A DNA stretch of 64,000 bases from DASRQK01 sp040392005 (GTDB taxonomy: Bacteria; Bacteroidota; Bacteroidia; Sphingobacteriales; Sphingobacteriaceae), in NCBI GenBank assembly GCA_040392005.1, contig JBEBWT010000009.1, positions 1-64,000 of the forward strand. The letters are read 5' to 3'. This document shows, piece by piece, positions 53,115 to 62,105 of this stretch (positions are counted from its first letter, which is position 1; every line of letters starts with the position of its first letter). A program made the translations under genes and the position numbers. Below the pieces are notes generated by a model, which did no database searches, was not told where the DNA came from, and saw only the letters and a list, made by a program, of their open reading frames with translations.

Positions 53115-53699
53115 ATGATCGACCAGCTCATTTCTCTTGATAAAGAATTGTTTTTGTCTGTCAATCAGGGGATGAGCAATGCTTTCTTTGATTGGTTGAT
53201 GCCCATCCTGCGCAATTCATTTACCTGGGCTCCGCTCTATCTGTTTATCATCATATTCACTATCAAGACCTACCGCAAGGAAGGTGTGGTCATGATCATG
53301 GCCCTTTTGCTGAATTTCGGGATTTCGGATAGTGTTTCTTCTACACTGGTCAAAAAATCCGTGGAAAGACTGAGGCCCTGCAATGATATTGAGCTGAGGG
53401 AGCAAATGGTACAACGGGTTCGGTGCAGCAACGGTTATAGTTTTACTTCATCGCATGCCACCAATCATTTTGCCATGGCCGTATTGCTGATCATTCTTTT
53501 TTACAGGCGCTGGAAGCATGTGCTCTGGCTTGCCCTGCTATGGGCCGCCTCCATCAGTTTTGCACAGATTTATGTGGGGGTGCACTATCCGGGGGATATT
53601 CTGGCGGGAGCTTTACTTGGCACCCTGATCGGCCTGACAACCGGCTACTTCTACAATCTGATGCGTAAAAAATGGATGCCGGAGACGATCTCTCCATAA
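53115..53699 (+). CDS. PAP2-family phosphatase (undecaprenyl-diphosphatase-like)
   Basis: A 194-aa membrane protein with about five helices and the three PAP2 motifs: KKSVERLRPC, SSHATNHFAMA (the usual P/S-G-H written here as SSHA) and VGVHYPGDILAGALLG with the catalytic His and Asp. Likely dephosphorylates undecaprenyl diphosphate or a lipid phosphate at the outer face of the inner membrane. Divergent from glmM. Confidence 0.88.
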   Translation: MIDQLISLDKELFLSVNQGMSNAFFDWLMPILRNSFTWAPLYLFIIIFTIKTYRKEGVVMIMALLLNFGISDSVSSTLVKKSVERLRPCNDIELREQMVQRVRCSNGYSFTSSHATNHFAMAVLLIILFYRRWKHVLWLALLWAASISFAQIYVGVHYPGDILAGALLGTLIGLTTGYFYNLMRKKWMPETISP

Positions 53700-53767
53700 A
53701 TTGCTGACCCGGCGGACAATACCAACCAGACAGATTCACCTACTCAAATAAAATCCGGAACAACATC

Positions 53768-54559
53768 ATGAATACATTTGCGATCGTATCCATCTTATTC
53801 TTTTCAGCCTTTCTCAGTGGTGCGGCTGTCTTTTTTGTCAAAAGAGACAATACCAACTTTCTGAAACTGATTCTTTCATTCAGCGGGGCCTATCTTTTCT
53901 CAATTACCGTATTGCACCTGATACCGCATGTGTATCATAGTGGCAGCAGTCCATATATTGGCCTGTGGGTATTGGGCGGATTTTTATTCCAAATCGTACT
54001 GGAGCAATTCTCGCACGGGATCGAGCATGGTCACGTCCACAAATCACCTGGCGCTTCCGGTCTGTTTCCTTTGGGGATTATGGTCAGCCTCTGCCTGCAC
54101 GCCTTTATTGAAGGAATGCCCCTGGCCTCCAATCATCAGAATGAGCTCGTTTTCGGGATTGCGATCCATCACATTCCTGCCGCTTTTGCACTGGCTTCGT
54201 TGCTGGTCAATACGCATCTGAACAAGCAAAAGATCTATTTGTTTATCTTTGTTTTTGCGATCATGACCCCGGCGGGTTTTCTGCTGAGTAAAGGAATCAG
54301 TACGGGGAATATCGGAAATATCGAACAGCATTTTGATAAGATGATGGCCGTAGTGATCGGTATCTTCCTGCATATTTCCACGACCATCCTGTTTGAATCG
54401 GGCTCTGAAAACCATCATCATTTCAACCGCCGGAAAATGATTGCCGTGCTGGTCGGAGTAGCCATCGGGCTGGCAAGTTTACTGCTCGGCCCGCATGATC
54501 ACGGACACGGAGGACACGATCACGATGGGCATGGGCATGATCATGGGCACACGCATTGA
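53768..54559 (+). CDS. ZIP-family metal transporter
   Basis: A 263-aa protein with about eight membrane helices. VLHLIPHVYH, SLCLHAFIEGMPL and VFGIAIHHIPAAFALASLLV carry the ZIP His/Glu metal-binding motifs of helices IV-V. The C-terminus is a 20-residue His/Asp/Gly tail with repeated HDHGHG units, a likely zinc buffer. An alternative view is metal export or regulation by the tail, but ZIP uptake is usual. Confidence 0.9.
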   Translation: MNTFAIVSILFFSAFLSGAAVFFVKRDNTNFLKLILSFSGAYLFSITVLHLIPHVYHSGSSPYIGLWVLGGFLFQIVLEQFSHGIEHGHVHKSPGASGLFPLGIMVSLCLHAFIEGMPLASNHQNELVFGIAIHHIPAAFALASLLVNTHLNKQKIYLFIFVFAIMTPAGFLLSKGISTGNIGNIEQHFDKMMAVVIGIFLHISTTILFESGSENHHHFNRRKMIAVLVGVAIGLASLLLGPHDHGHGGHDHDGHGHDHGHTH

Positions 54560-54584
54560 AGCCTTATGGTGTTTGTACGGGAGT

Positions 54585-55034
54585 TCAGCCCCGTAATTTA
54601 TCCAACAGGTGATTGAGCTGCCTGCATTCTTCTTCACTGAGATGCTGTGGCAGAATATCACTCAGCAACATGGGTTCTTCCAGATTCCGCAGGGCCCTCA
54701 TTCCGTTCTCCGTAATGGTTAAAGCTACTGCCCTACCATCACAGTTGCTCTTGCAGCGATGCACCAGACCCTTGGCCACCAATCGGTCCACGATCCGGGA
54801 AACATCTGATTTTTTCTCCAGCATACGCTCTTTGATCATCGCATTGGTGCAGGCATGGGGCTGCTGGCCGCGAAGGATCCGCAACACATTGAACTGATGG
54901 AGTGTAATATTCTCTGCACTGGCCCGCTGCTCCAGAAAACCGGTCAGCCAATTGCTGGTAAACACAACATTGATGGTCATCTTATGGTATTCATCCGCAA
55001 ATTTGCTGGTCTGTATTTCCGTTGCTATTTCCAT
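54585..55034 (-). CDS. MarR-family transcriptional regulator
   Basis: A 149-aa winged-helix protein: LHQFNVLRILRGQQPHACTN, KKSDVSRIVDRLVAKGLVHRCKSNCDGRAVALTITENGMRAL is the DNA-binding region with its wing. It lies 4 bases downstream of mqnA in the same operon, so it may answer to redox or aromatic signals, but its target is not visible. Confidence 0.9.
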   Translation of the reverse strand: MEIATEIQTSKFADEYHKMTINVVFTSNWLTGFLEQRASAENITLHQFNVLRILRGQQPHACTNAMIKERMLEKKSDVSRIVDRLVAKGLVHRCKSNCDGRAVALTITENGMRALRNLEEPMLLSDILPQHLSEEECRQLNHLLDKLRG

Positions 55035-55038
55035 GTCG

Positions 55039-55785
55039 TCATATCTTTTGTAATTCGTCCTGACTGGTTTTCATCCAGGCCAGGTACTTGTCCATCGCCT
55101 GCTTCTTGGCCCCATCAAAGGCATAATCAATATTCTTTCGCAGGTATTTTCCATAATCAAAATCCGATCTTTTGGGAAGCTGTTCTATCACGATTTCCCG
55201 GTTTTCCAGTCCGAATGCCAGGGCTTTATTGAAATCAGCCACAAAATCCTCCGGTAGAGGACGGATACTGATCCAGACCGCAAAGGTAAAGGGCAATCCG
55301 GTAAATTCTTTCCAATAATGGGCAAGGTCATAATGATACTGATACTGGTTTTTCTGCCCGAAGGTCCGGTCGCCGATCTGCACAAAGGCATCTGCCGGCC
55401 CCTCGCGGACGATCCGTATATCCTCCCGGCCCCAGTATTCTTTAAGGAGCAGTTGTGCAAGACCATTGGAGGTGCGCGACTGATCATCCAGCCTTAGAGT
55501 AGTCATTTCAACGATGGGTTTCTCACTGAAAATAAAGACCGAATCCACCTCTCCGTCGGCTCCCAGGCAATAATCTGAAATAATCTCATACTGCGGAATA
55601 TCCAGTAGGGCGGCAACGGGCACAATGCCAATATCTGCCTGCCCTGCAATCAGTTTTTCGGCACAGGCACTGGGCACGTCAAAACTCAGATCAATCTGAT
55701 TGATCATATCAGAGTGCTGCAATCCATAAATAAAGGGCAGCATATTCGTATAGGAAACGGATGAAATCCTGATTTTCTCGTTCAT
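55039..55785 (-). CDS. mqnA: Menaquinone biosynthesis protein MqnA (chorismate dehydratase)
   Basis: First step of the futalosine route: chorismate to 3-[(1-carboxyvinyl)oxy]benzoate. The 248-aa protein has the MqnA/MqnD periplasmic-binding-like fold: KIRISSVSYTNMLPFIYGL, LSFDVPSACAEKLIAGQADIGIVPVAAL, LRLDDQSRTSNGLAQLLLKEYW and FTGLPFTFAVW. It shares an operon with mqnE, three bases after the phosphatase gene. Confidence 0.9.
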   Translation of the reverse strand: MNEKIRISSVSYTNMLPFIYGLQHSDMINQIDLSFDVPSACAEKLIAGQADIGIVPVAALLDIPQYEIISDYCLGADGEVDSVFIFSEKPIVEMTTLRLDDQSRTSNGLAQLLLKEYWGREDIRIVREGPADAFVQIGDRTFGQKNQYQYHYDLAHYWKEFTGLPFTFAVWISIRPLPEDFVADFNKALAFGLENREIVIEQLPKRSDFDYGKYLRKNIDYAFDGAKKQAMDKYLAWMKTSQDELQKI

Positions 55786-55788
55786 CTT

Positions 55789-56412
55789 TTAATGTAATAG
55801 CTTTGCCAGGTGAGCAATATTATAGGGATCGACCACTATATTGATCCCATTCCTGACCTGCACCTTATACAGAGAGGTATTGGTATGTGGAAAGGTATCC
55901 ATCAATGCGGGGTCCATTCCGGTCAGCCAGGCCAGCAAAATCCGCATAGCCCTGCCGTGCATACAAATGAGTACCTGGCGTTCATGCTCCTTCGCGAGAA
56001 TATATTCCATTGCCTGCTTTTGTCTTTCAATCAGTTGCAGGGGGCTTTCTCCCTGATCCACCGCTACATGCAGGTGACCTTCCTTCCATTGGGAAACCAG
56101 CGCATTGAATCCCGAAACAATCTCAGGTGTCTGTTTTTTGCCCTCATAAATACCCCAACTGATTTCATCCAGTCCTTCGAGCCGTTCAAAAGGCACACCA
56201 TCCTGCACGAAAGGCTCTATGGTCTGATAGGTCCGCTGTAAATGGGAAATATAGATCCGGTCAAAATTCTCATTCTTATAAGCATGATAAAAGGCATTTG
56301 CCTGTTCCCGGCCGGTTTCATTCAGCGGAGCGTCTATACCCCTTCCCTGCACAATACCCTCCCGGTTGAGGTCGGTCTGGCCATGTCTTATAATGTATAA
56401 TAGTTTTTCCAA
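55789..56412 (-). CDS. Histidine phosphatase family protein
   Basis: A 207-aa phosphoglycerate-mutase-like phosphatase: LYIIRHGQTDLNREGIVQGRG with the phospho-His RHG, ISHLQRTYQTIEPF, GLDEISWGIYEG, and the second His in LICMHGRAMR. Substrate unknown. Lies between mqnE and mqnA in a tight leftward operon (29 and 3 bases), which raises the idea of a role on a phosphorylated intermediate; that is inference only. Confidence 0.88.
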   Translation of the reverse strand: MEKLLYIIRHGQTDLNREGIVQGRGIDAPLNETGREQANAFYHAYKNENFDRIYISHLQRTYQTIEPFVQDGVPFERLEGLDEISWGIYEGKKQTPEIVSGFNALVSQWKEGHLHVAVDQGESPLQLIERQKQAMEYILAKEHERQVLICMHGRAMRILLAWLTGMDPALMDTFPHTNTSLYKVQVRNGINIVVDPYNIAHLAKLLH

Positions 56413-56441
56413 TGCAACACTTCTCTTTCTTGTTCAGCACG

Positions 56442-57647
56442 TTATTTATTCAGTACCGGCAGCTCATAATAACGGGCTTTCTCCTTCTCATTTTCGGCCG
56501 GAAACTCGACATCCTTAAAATCAGTAATAGTACGGTACAATGTATCCCGTTCGATCGGATGTCTGCCCACATTCCGGATCAGTTCCACCAGTTCACGGGT
56601 GTTCATGGCCGGATTCTGCTCCTCTGCCCCTGCCATCGAATATATTTTTGTCGTGTCATCCAGGGTACCGTCAATATCATCCACTCCGAAACCCAGGGCC
56701 AACTGAGCCGTATCCCGGCTGATCATAGCCCAATAGGCCTTGATGTGCGGGAAATTGTCCAGGTAAATCCGGCTGATCGCATAATTCCGCAGATCTTCCA
56801 CTACCGATACTTCGGGAATGTGGGACATCTGATTGTCCTTGTTTCGGAATTTCAATGGTATAAAGGCCTGAAAGCCGCCGGTCCGGTCCTGCAATTGCCG
56901 CAACTGCTCCATGTGGTCCACCCGGTGCCGGAAGGCTTCGATATGTCCATAGAGCATGGTGGCGTTGGAAGGCATGCCCAGATTGTGCCAGGCCTCGTGT
57001 ATCTGCAACCATTGCTCCGCATTACACTTATCTTTGGCAATCTGGTCCCGGATTTCAGGATGGAAAATTTCGGCACCCCCGCCCGGCATGGATTCGAGTC
57101 CGGCCTCTTTCATCATGGCCATACCTGTTGCGTAATCCACCTTTGCCTTCTTGAAAATATAATGGTATTCCACCGGGGTCAATGCCTTGACATGCAGATT
57201 GGGCCGGTGCTGTTTGATGGCGCGGAAAAAATTCATATAAAAATCCATATTGTACTGGGGCAATACCCCTCCCACAATATGGACTTCGGTCACCGGTTGC
57301 CCATCATATTTCCTGACTTCCTCCATCATTTCCTCCATCGTCGCTTCCCAGCCTTCCGCCCGCTCCTTGATCAGTCGGGAATAGGAGCAGAATTTGCAGT
57401 CATAAACACAAAGATTGGTCGGTTCAATATGGAAGTTCCGGTTGAAATAGGTCCGGTCTCCGTGCAGGCGCTCCCTGATGAAATTGGCCAGTACACCGAG
57501 GTAAGGCAGATCGGCATGTTCATACAGATATACCCCCTCCTCAAAGCTTATCCGCTCCGCATTCTTTACTTTCACGGCAATTTCCCGCAGGGGTCCCGGC
57601 AGGCTTTTATTCCCGGTCAGAAACGCCAGTTGATCCGCTTTATCCAT
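56442..57647 (-). CDS. mqnE: Aminofutalosine synthase MqnE (radical SAM)
   Basis: Radical SAM enzyme that joins the MqnA product to the adenosyl group. The 401-aa protein has the 4Fe-4S motif CVYDCKFCSY, FHIEPTNLCVYDC, EVHIVGGVLPQYNMDFY, VKALTPVEYHYI, and GLESMPGGGAEIFHPEIR. Start 57647 is the ATG; a TTG two codons upstream is the other choice. mqnB, mqnC and mqnD are not in the window. Strong promoter at 57674-57704. Confidence 0.93.
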   Translation of the reverse strand: MDKADQLAFLTGNKSLPGPLREIAVKVKNAERISFEEGVYLYEHADLPYLGVLANFIRERLHGDRTYFNRNFHIEPTNLCVYDCKFCSYSRLIKERAEGWEATMEEMMEEVRKYDGQPVTEVHIVGGVLPQYNMDFYMNFFRAIKQHRPNLHVKALTPVEYHYIFKKAKVDYATGMAMMKEAGLESMPGGGAEIFHPEIRDQIAKDKCNAEQWLQIHEAWHNLGMPSNATMLYGHIEAFRHRVDHMEQLRQLQDRTGGFQAFIPLKFRNKDNQMSHIPEVSVVEDLRNYAISRIYLDNFPHIKAYWAMISRDTAQLALGFGVDDIDGTLDDTTKIYSMAGAEEQNPAMNTRELVELIRNVGRHPIERDTLYRTITDFKDVEFPAENEKEKARYYELPVLNK

Positions 57648-57673
57648 GTTCAAACAAATAATCCTAATTCACA

Positions 57674-57704
57674 CAAATCTACTAATAATTGCAGGAAACG
57701 CAAA
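57674..57704 (-). promoter_or_regulatory. Promoter of the mqnE-phosphatase-mqnA-marR operon
   Basis: Minus strand TTTG (57701-57704), exactly 19 bases, then TAGATTTG (57674-57681), 26 bases before the mqnE ATG. Separates the operon from the ABC transporter gene. Confidence 0.82.
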
Positions 57705-57734
57705 ACCAAAACAGTAGAAATACAGCTTTATAAA

Positions 57735-59576
57735 TCAAACCTGTGCTATCTCCGGGGAGCCATTGCCAAATTGCTGCATATCGATCAGCTTGCGGTAGAG
57801 GCCCCGCTTTTCCATCAATTCCCGGTGGTTGCCGGACTCTACAATTTTCCCTGCTTCCAGCACACAGATGAGATCGGCGTGTTGTACGGTACTCAGGCGA
57901 TGGGCAATGATGAGGGTGGTCCGGTTCTGCATCAGTTTATTCAGGGCGTCCTGCACCAGCTTTTCAGATTCGGTGTCCAATGCCGAGGTTGCCTCATCCA
58001 GTAGAAGGATGGGTGGATTTTTTAAGATCGCCCGGGCAATACAGATCCGCTGCCGCTGTCCTCCGGAGAGTTTGGAACCCCGGTCACCGATTATGGTCTG
58101 GTACCCCTCTTCCATGGCTGAGACGAATTCATGGGCATTGGCAATGCGGGCCGCCCGTTCTACCATTTCCATCGGGATCCCTTCTATCCCGAAGGCAATA
58201 TTATTATACACCGTATCATTGAACAATACGGCTTCCTGATCTACAATCCCGATCGATTCCCTTACACTGTCTATTTTCAGGTCCCGCACATCCGTACCGT
58301 CAAACAGCACCTGTCCGCCGGTGACATCAATGAATCGGGGGATCAGATCCATCATGGTCGATTTTCCGCTGCCCGAAGGGCCTACCAGTGCCACTGTTTT
58401 GCCTTTGGGAATGATCAGATCAATTCCATTGAGCACCGGCTCATTCGCATAGGAAAAATGGACGTCCCGGAATGTGATGGACTGCTGGAAATCCGTAAGC
58501 GGGCGGGCGGATTCCTGATCCTGTATGCTGCTTTTCTGGTCGATCAGATCCAACACCCGTTCCCCTGCTGCGATACCCGAATTGATATTGCTGAAGGAAT
58601 CGGTCAGGGCCCGGGCGGGCCGCATGATCTGAGAAAACAGGGCGATATAAGCAATGAATTCAGTGGCTTCCAGTCCACCGTCCGGGCTCAGCACCAGATG
58701 ACCCCCGTACAGGAGGATAATGGCCACCATGGCTACCCCCAGAAATTCGGAAACAGGAGATCCCAATTGCTGTCGGCGTACCATTCGCCTGCTGATCCTG
58801 GAATACTTTTTATTTTCATCATCAAAGCGATCCTTGATAAATTGCGCAGCGTTAAATGCTTTGATAATGCGGATACCCGACAGGGCCTCATCGAGGTAGC
58901 TGATCATATTCCCGAAGACCTGCTGCGCCTGGGTGGCCTGACGCTTCAATCGTTTGACGATACGGGAAATCACATAAGCAGAAACAGGAATGACCAATAC
59001 TGCAAATGAGGTCAGTTTGACAGAGATGATCAGCAGCATCACCAGATAGGCCACCAATTGCAGAGGCTCCTTGAAAACCACCTGCAGCGTGGAAGTGACC
59101 GAAAACTGCACCACCTGTACATCAGAAGCAATCTTGGAAATGATATCCCCTTTTCGCTGGTCGCTGAAAAAACCCAGATGCAGGCCCATCACATTATCAA
59201 AAACCGCCTTGCGGAGATTCAGTAAGGTGTGTATCCGCAGATTTTCCATGATCCGCTGCGAAAGATAGCGAAATACATTACTCAGAAAAACCGATATAAT
59301 AATGGCCACCGATACCCATTGCAAAGCTCCGTAAGGTCCGTATTGGAGATTGGCCCGATAGGCATAATAGTTAAAATAACCGAGGATGTCATGCCATTGC
59401 TCCGGCCTGGGGACGGTCTCATAATTTTCCGAGTTGAAAAGCGTGTGCAGCAGGGGCGCCAGCAGCGCCAGATTGAGGGTGCTGAATACCACCGCAATCA
59501 ATGTGCAGAAAACGTAAGGAACCGCATATTTGGCAATTGGCCTCGCATACGATAGCAATCTGAAGTATGTCTTCAT
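57735..59576 (-). CDS. ABC exporter, MsbA-like (fused permease-ATPase)
   Basis: A 613-aa half-transporter. A six-helix membrane domain (about 1-330) is followed by an ATPase (about 355-600): Walker A in LVGPSGSGKSTM, Q loop GIVDQEAVLFNDTV, signature KLSGGQRQRICIARA, Walker B ILLLDEATSALD and the H loop IIAHRLSTV. Probably a lipid flippase of the MsbA type; drug or peptide export cannot be excluded. A TAtcTTTG box lies 17 bases upstream. Confidence 0.9.
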   Translation of the reverse strand: MKTYFRLLSYARPIAKYAVPYVFCTLIAVVFSTLNLALLAPLLHTLFNSENYETVPRPEQWHDILGYFNYYAYRANLQYGPYGALQWVSVAIIISVFLSNVFRYLSQRIMENLRIHTLLNLRKAVFDNVMGLHLGFFSDQRKGDIISKIASDVQVVQFSVTSTLQVVFKEPLQLVAYLVMLLIISVKLTSFAVLVIPVSAYVISRIVKRLKRQATQAQQVFGNMISYLDEALSGIRIIKAFNAAQFIKDRFDDENKKYSRISRRMVRRQQLGSPVSEFLGVAMVAIILLYGGHLVLSPDGGLEATEFIAYIALFSQIMRPARALTDSFSNINSGIAAGERVLDLIDQKSSIQDQESARPLTDFQQSITFRDVHFSYANEPVLNGIDLIIPKGKTVALVGPSGSGKSTMMDLIPRFIDVTGGQVLFDGTDVRDLKIDSVRESIGIVDQEAVLFNDTVYNNIAFGIEGIPMEMVERAARIANAHEFVSAMEEGYQTIIGDRGSKLSGGQRQRICIARAILKNPPILLLDEATSALDTESEKLVQDALNKLMQNRTTLIIAHRLSTVQHADLICVLEAGKIVESGNHRELMEKRGLYRKLIDMQQFGNGSPEIAQV

Positions 59577-59593
59577 CTTTTATAAAAGAGTAA

Positions 59594-59601
59594 CAAAGAT
59601 A
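59594..59601 (-). promoter_or_regulatory. -7 box of the ABC exporter gene
   Basis: Minus strand TATCTTTG, 17 bases before the start at 59576. No -33 element at the usual spacing. Confidence 0.55.
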
Positions 59602-59642
59602 GCAAACAAATTCCTATTTTAGCCTATTCAAAATTTCAAAGT

Positions 59643-60806
59643 ATGGAGATAAAATTGGCCGGTCGGCTATTGGGGACGGAGGAATATTATTTTTCCAGGA
59701 AACTGGGTGAGATTGAGCAAATGAACCAGGACGGGCCAAAGGTGATCAATCTGGGCATCGGAAGCCCGGATATGCCCCCTTCCGAAGAGGTGATAGAAAT
59801 CCTGGTGCAGGCCGCTGGTCAGCCGGGCAATCACGGTTACCAAAGTTATAAAGGCAGCAAGGTTTTGCGTACGGCCATTGCAAATTGGTACCAGCGATAT
59901 TATGGAGTATCGGCAGATCCGGAGAAGGAAATATTGCCATTGATGGGCTCCAAAGAAGGAATTCTGCACGTATGCATGACCTATCTGCAAGAAGGAGATG
60001 AAGCTCTGATCCCTGATCCTGGCTATCCGACCTATGCTTCTGCAGTCCGGTTGAGCGGGGCGACTGCGGTGACTTATGAGCTGTCGGCTGAGAAAAATTG
60101 GCTCCCGGATCTGGACCGGCTTGCGGGGCAGGTCAGCGAACGAACCAAACTGATGTGGCTCAATTATCCGCATATGCCCACCGGAACCAAAGCTCCGCTT
60201 TCCTTTTTTGGGGAGCTGGTGGCCTTTGCCCGTGAACACAACATTTTACTGTGCCATGACAACCCATACAGTTTTATTCTGAATGATCAGCCGCTTAGCC
60301 TGTTGGCAGCAGATGGTGCGATGGAGGTGGCGATCGAACTCAACTCCCTCAGCAAATCCTCCAACATGGCCGGCTGGCGGGTAGGCATGCTGCTGGGGAA
60401 AGAAGAGCGCATTTCGGAAATACTACGTTTCAAAAGCAATATGGATTCAGGAATGTTTCTACCTTTGCAACTGGCTGCAGCAAAGGCGCTGGATCTATCG
60501 GCGGATTGGTACAAAACCCTCAACCAGACCTATGCCGAACGGAAAAAACTGGCTGAAGGTCTGCTGGATCTTCTTGGATGCACGTACCAGCGCGATCAGG
60601 CCGGATTGTTTATCTGGGCCAGGCTACCCTCGGGTTACAGCTCCGGATATCTGGTGAGTGATGAGGTGTTGCAAAAAGCCCGTGTTTTTATCACTCCGGG
60701 TGGTATTTTTGGAAATGGGGGGAATGAATATATCCGCATCAGCCTCTGTGCCAATGCCGAAACATTCGCATCCGCTTTGGAGCGGCTGAAAAGCAATGGA
60801 TGGTAA
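59643..60806 (+). CDS. Class I/II aminotransferase, probably aromatic
   Basis: A 387-aa fold-type I PLP enzyme: INLGIGSPDMPPSEEV, GYQSYKGSKVLRTAIANWY, MGSKEGILHVCMTYL, DPGYPTYASAVRLSGA, HDNPYSFI, and PLP Lys in ELNSLSKSSNMAGWRVGM. Close in pattern to LL-DAP and aromatic aminotransferases. It sits 42 bases before tyrA, the arrangement seen in aromatic amino acid clusters, so it probably makes tyrosine and/or phenylalanine. Specificity is inferred from context. Confidence 0.85.
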   Translation: MEIKLAGRLLGTEEYYFSRKLGEIEQMNQDGPKVINLGIGSPDMPPSEEVIEILVQAAGQPGNHGYQSYKGSKVLRTAIANWYQRYYGVSADPEKEILPLMGSKEGILHVCMTYLQEGDEALIPDPGYPTYASAVRLSGATAVTYELSAEKNWLPDLDRLAGQVSERTKLMWLNYPHMPTGTKAPLSFFGELVAFAREHNILLCHDNPYSFILNDQPLSLLAADGAMEVAIELNSLSKSSNMAGWRVGMLLGKEERISEILRFKSNMDSGMFLPLQLAAAKALDLSADWYKTLNQTYAERKKLAEGLLDLLGCTYQRDQAGLFIWARLPSGYSSGYLVSDEVLQKARVFITPGGIFGNGGNEYIRISLCANAETFASALERLKSNGW

Positions 60807-60848
60807 AGATCGCTGTGGGAACAAAATAGTTTTTAATTGAATTCAATC

Positions 60849-61688
60849 ATGAATATAGCCATCGTTGGTGTGGGGCTGATCGGAGGATCAGTTGCCCTTT
60901 CTCTCAGGGGGAAAAAAGGAATTGGTAAAATAATCGGGGTGGACAAAAGCGACCTCAATCTGGCCAAAGCGTTGAAACTGGGCATAATCGATGAAACCGC
61001 TACACTCGATGCGGCAATCAGTACCAGTAAGGTCATTATTCTTACTATTCCGGTGGATGGTATTCTGAGCCTGTTGCCCACATTGCTGGACATGGTGACC
61101 GATCAGGTCGTTATCGATATGGGTTCCACCAAAAAACTGATTCTGGATCAGGTAGAGAACCATCCCAAAAGAGGTAGGCTGGTCGCATCACACCCCATGG
61201 CCGGTACAGAATATTCAGGCCCGGAGGCCGCATTGAGTGATCTGTTCAAAGGTAAGGTCATGGTCTATACCGATGTCCCAAAAAGTGATGACGATGCTTT
61301 TGAAATAGCGGACAGTCTGGTGGAACTTTTGGAAATGAAGGCCACCTTTATGAATGCCGAGGAACACGATGCCCATACGGCATACATCTCCCATATTTCC
61401 CACCTGACCTCTATGGCACTGGCACTGACCGTCCTGGAAAAGGAAAAATCCCAGGGAAGGATTTTTGAGCTGGCCGGATCGGGTTTTGAATCCACCGTCC
61501 GTCTGGCCAAAAGCTCCCCGGATATGTGGACTCCCATCCTGCAGCAAAACCGGGATAATGTGCTGGAGGTGTTGGAGGAGCATATCAGTCAGTTGCAGCA
61601 AATGTATGAACTGCTGGAGAAAGAGGATTATGGGGCGATTTATAAGTTAATCAAGCGGTCCAATAAAATCAAGCGTATTCTTAGTTAA
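60849..61688 (+). CDS. tyrA: Prephenate dehydrogenase
   Basis: Oxidative decarboxylation of prephenate to 4-hydroxyphenylpyruvate. The 279-aa protein begins with the NAD loop MNIAIVGVGLIGGSVALSL, then VVIDMGSTKKLIL, the catalytic region HPMAGTEYSGPEAAL, and a helical C-terminal dimer domain (HISHLTSMALAL). No chorismate mutase or ACT domain is fused. Start 60849 rather than 60837 because the Rossmann strand begins there. An inverted repeat begins right at its stop codon. Confidence 0.95.
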   Translation: MNIAIVGVGLIGGSVALSLRGKKGIGKIIGVDKSDLNLAKALKLGIIDETATLDAAISTSKVIILTIPVDGILSLLPTLLDMVTDQVVIDMGSTKKLILDQVENHPKRGRLVASHPMAGTEYSGPEAALSDLFKGKVMVYTDVPKSDDDAFEIADSLVELLEMKATFMNAEEHDAHTAYISHISHLTSMALALTVLEKEKSQGRIFELAGSGFESTVRLAKSSPDMWTPILQQNRDNVLEVLEEHISQLQQMYELLEKEDYGAIYKLIKRSNKIKRILS

Positions 61689-61770
61689 ATGAGTTTGTTT
61701 AAGGAATTTAGACTGTACTGCGCGCACACACGCCCTGCTCATAAGGTCTAAATTCCTTAAACAAACTCAT
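61689..61770. repeat. Perfect 25-bp inverted repeat with 32-base loop
   Basis: Arms 61689-61713 and 61746-61770 are perfect inverted copies starting on the base after the tyrA stop. The arms are AT-rich; the loop is GC-rich and contains GTACTGCGCGCACACAC. The stem is much longer than a normal terminator and has no U-run of its own. Possibly a mobile-element end or structured 3' end. Confidence 0.85.
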
Positions 61771-61853
61771 AAAAATTCAAAAACAAGCTATCGCTTGTTT
61801 TTATTGGATGAAAGATGAGGGCAGGTGGAAAAATCGGTACTGCGCGCACACAC
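61715..61853. repeat. Two direct copies of a 17-bp GC-rich sequence
   Basis: GTACTGCGCGCACACAC occurs at 61715-61731 (inside the loop of the inverted repeat) and again at 61837-61853. Purine-pyrimidine alternation makes it stand out in an AT-rich stretch. The interval 61854-62061 holds no gene or clear signal that I can see. Confidence 0.85.
61779..61802 (+). terminator. Rho-independent terminator after tyrA
   Basis: A perfect 10-bp stem (AAAAACAAGC with its complement) with loop TATC and a foot of five T, 90 bases after the tyrA stop. The A/T-rich ends could also serve leftward transcription. Confidence 0.75.
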
Positions 61854-62061
61854 CCTCAATATGTTTTATCGCTGGATAATCTTTTAAATGTTGAAAAAAC
61901 AAAAGTTCTTTCTTTCTGCTCGAATGTGGCCTAAAGTAAACTTCTTTCATTTTGTATATTTTGAAATGTATAATGAGTTATAAACCGAAGCTAAACATAC
62001 AATATCATTGCTTCTTTTCACTCTCACAATCAGCTGAAATTAAGTTTAATAATAAATAATG

Positions 62062-62089
62062 TTTGTTATAATAAAAATTATTATTTTTG
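62062..62089 (+). promoter_or_regulatory. Promoter of the DUF3825 gene
   Basis: TTTG (62062-62065), 16 bases, TATTTTTG (62082-62089); the ATG is 16 bases further. Spacing is 3 bases shorter than the best promoters here. Confidence 0.6.
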
Positions 62090-62105
62090 CATTAAAATTA
62101 TTATT

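Noticed and set aside
56412..58004. A 530-codon plus-strand open frame
   Set aside because: It lies antisense to mqnE and the ABC exporter, which have full domain signatures; its product is low-complexity and resembles nothing. It is a shadow of codon usage.
61689..61770. The 25-bp inverted repeat as an integron attC site
   Set aside because: The arms lack the conserved core-site pairs and no integrase is near.
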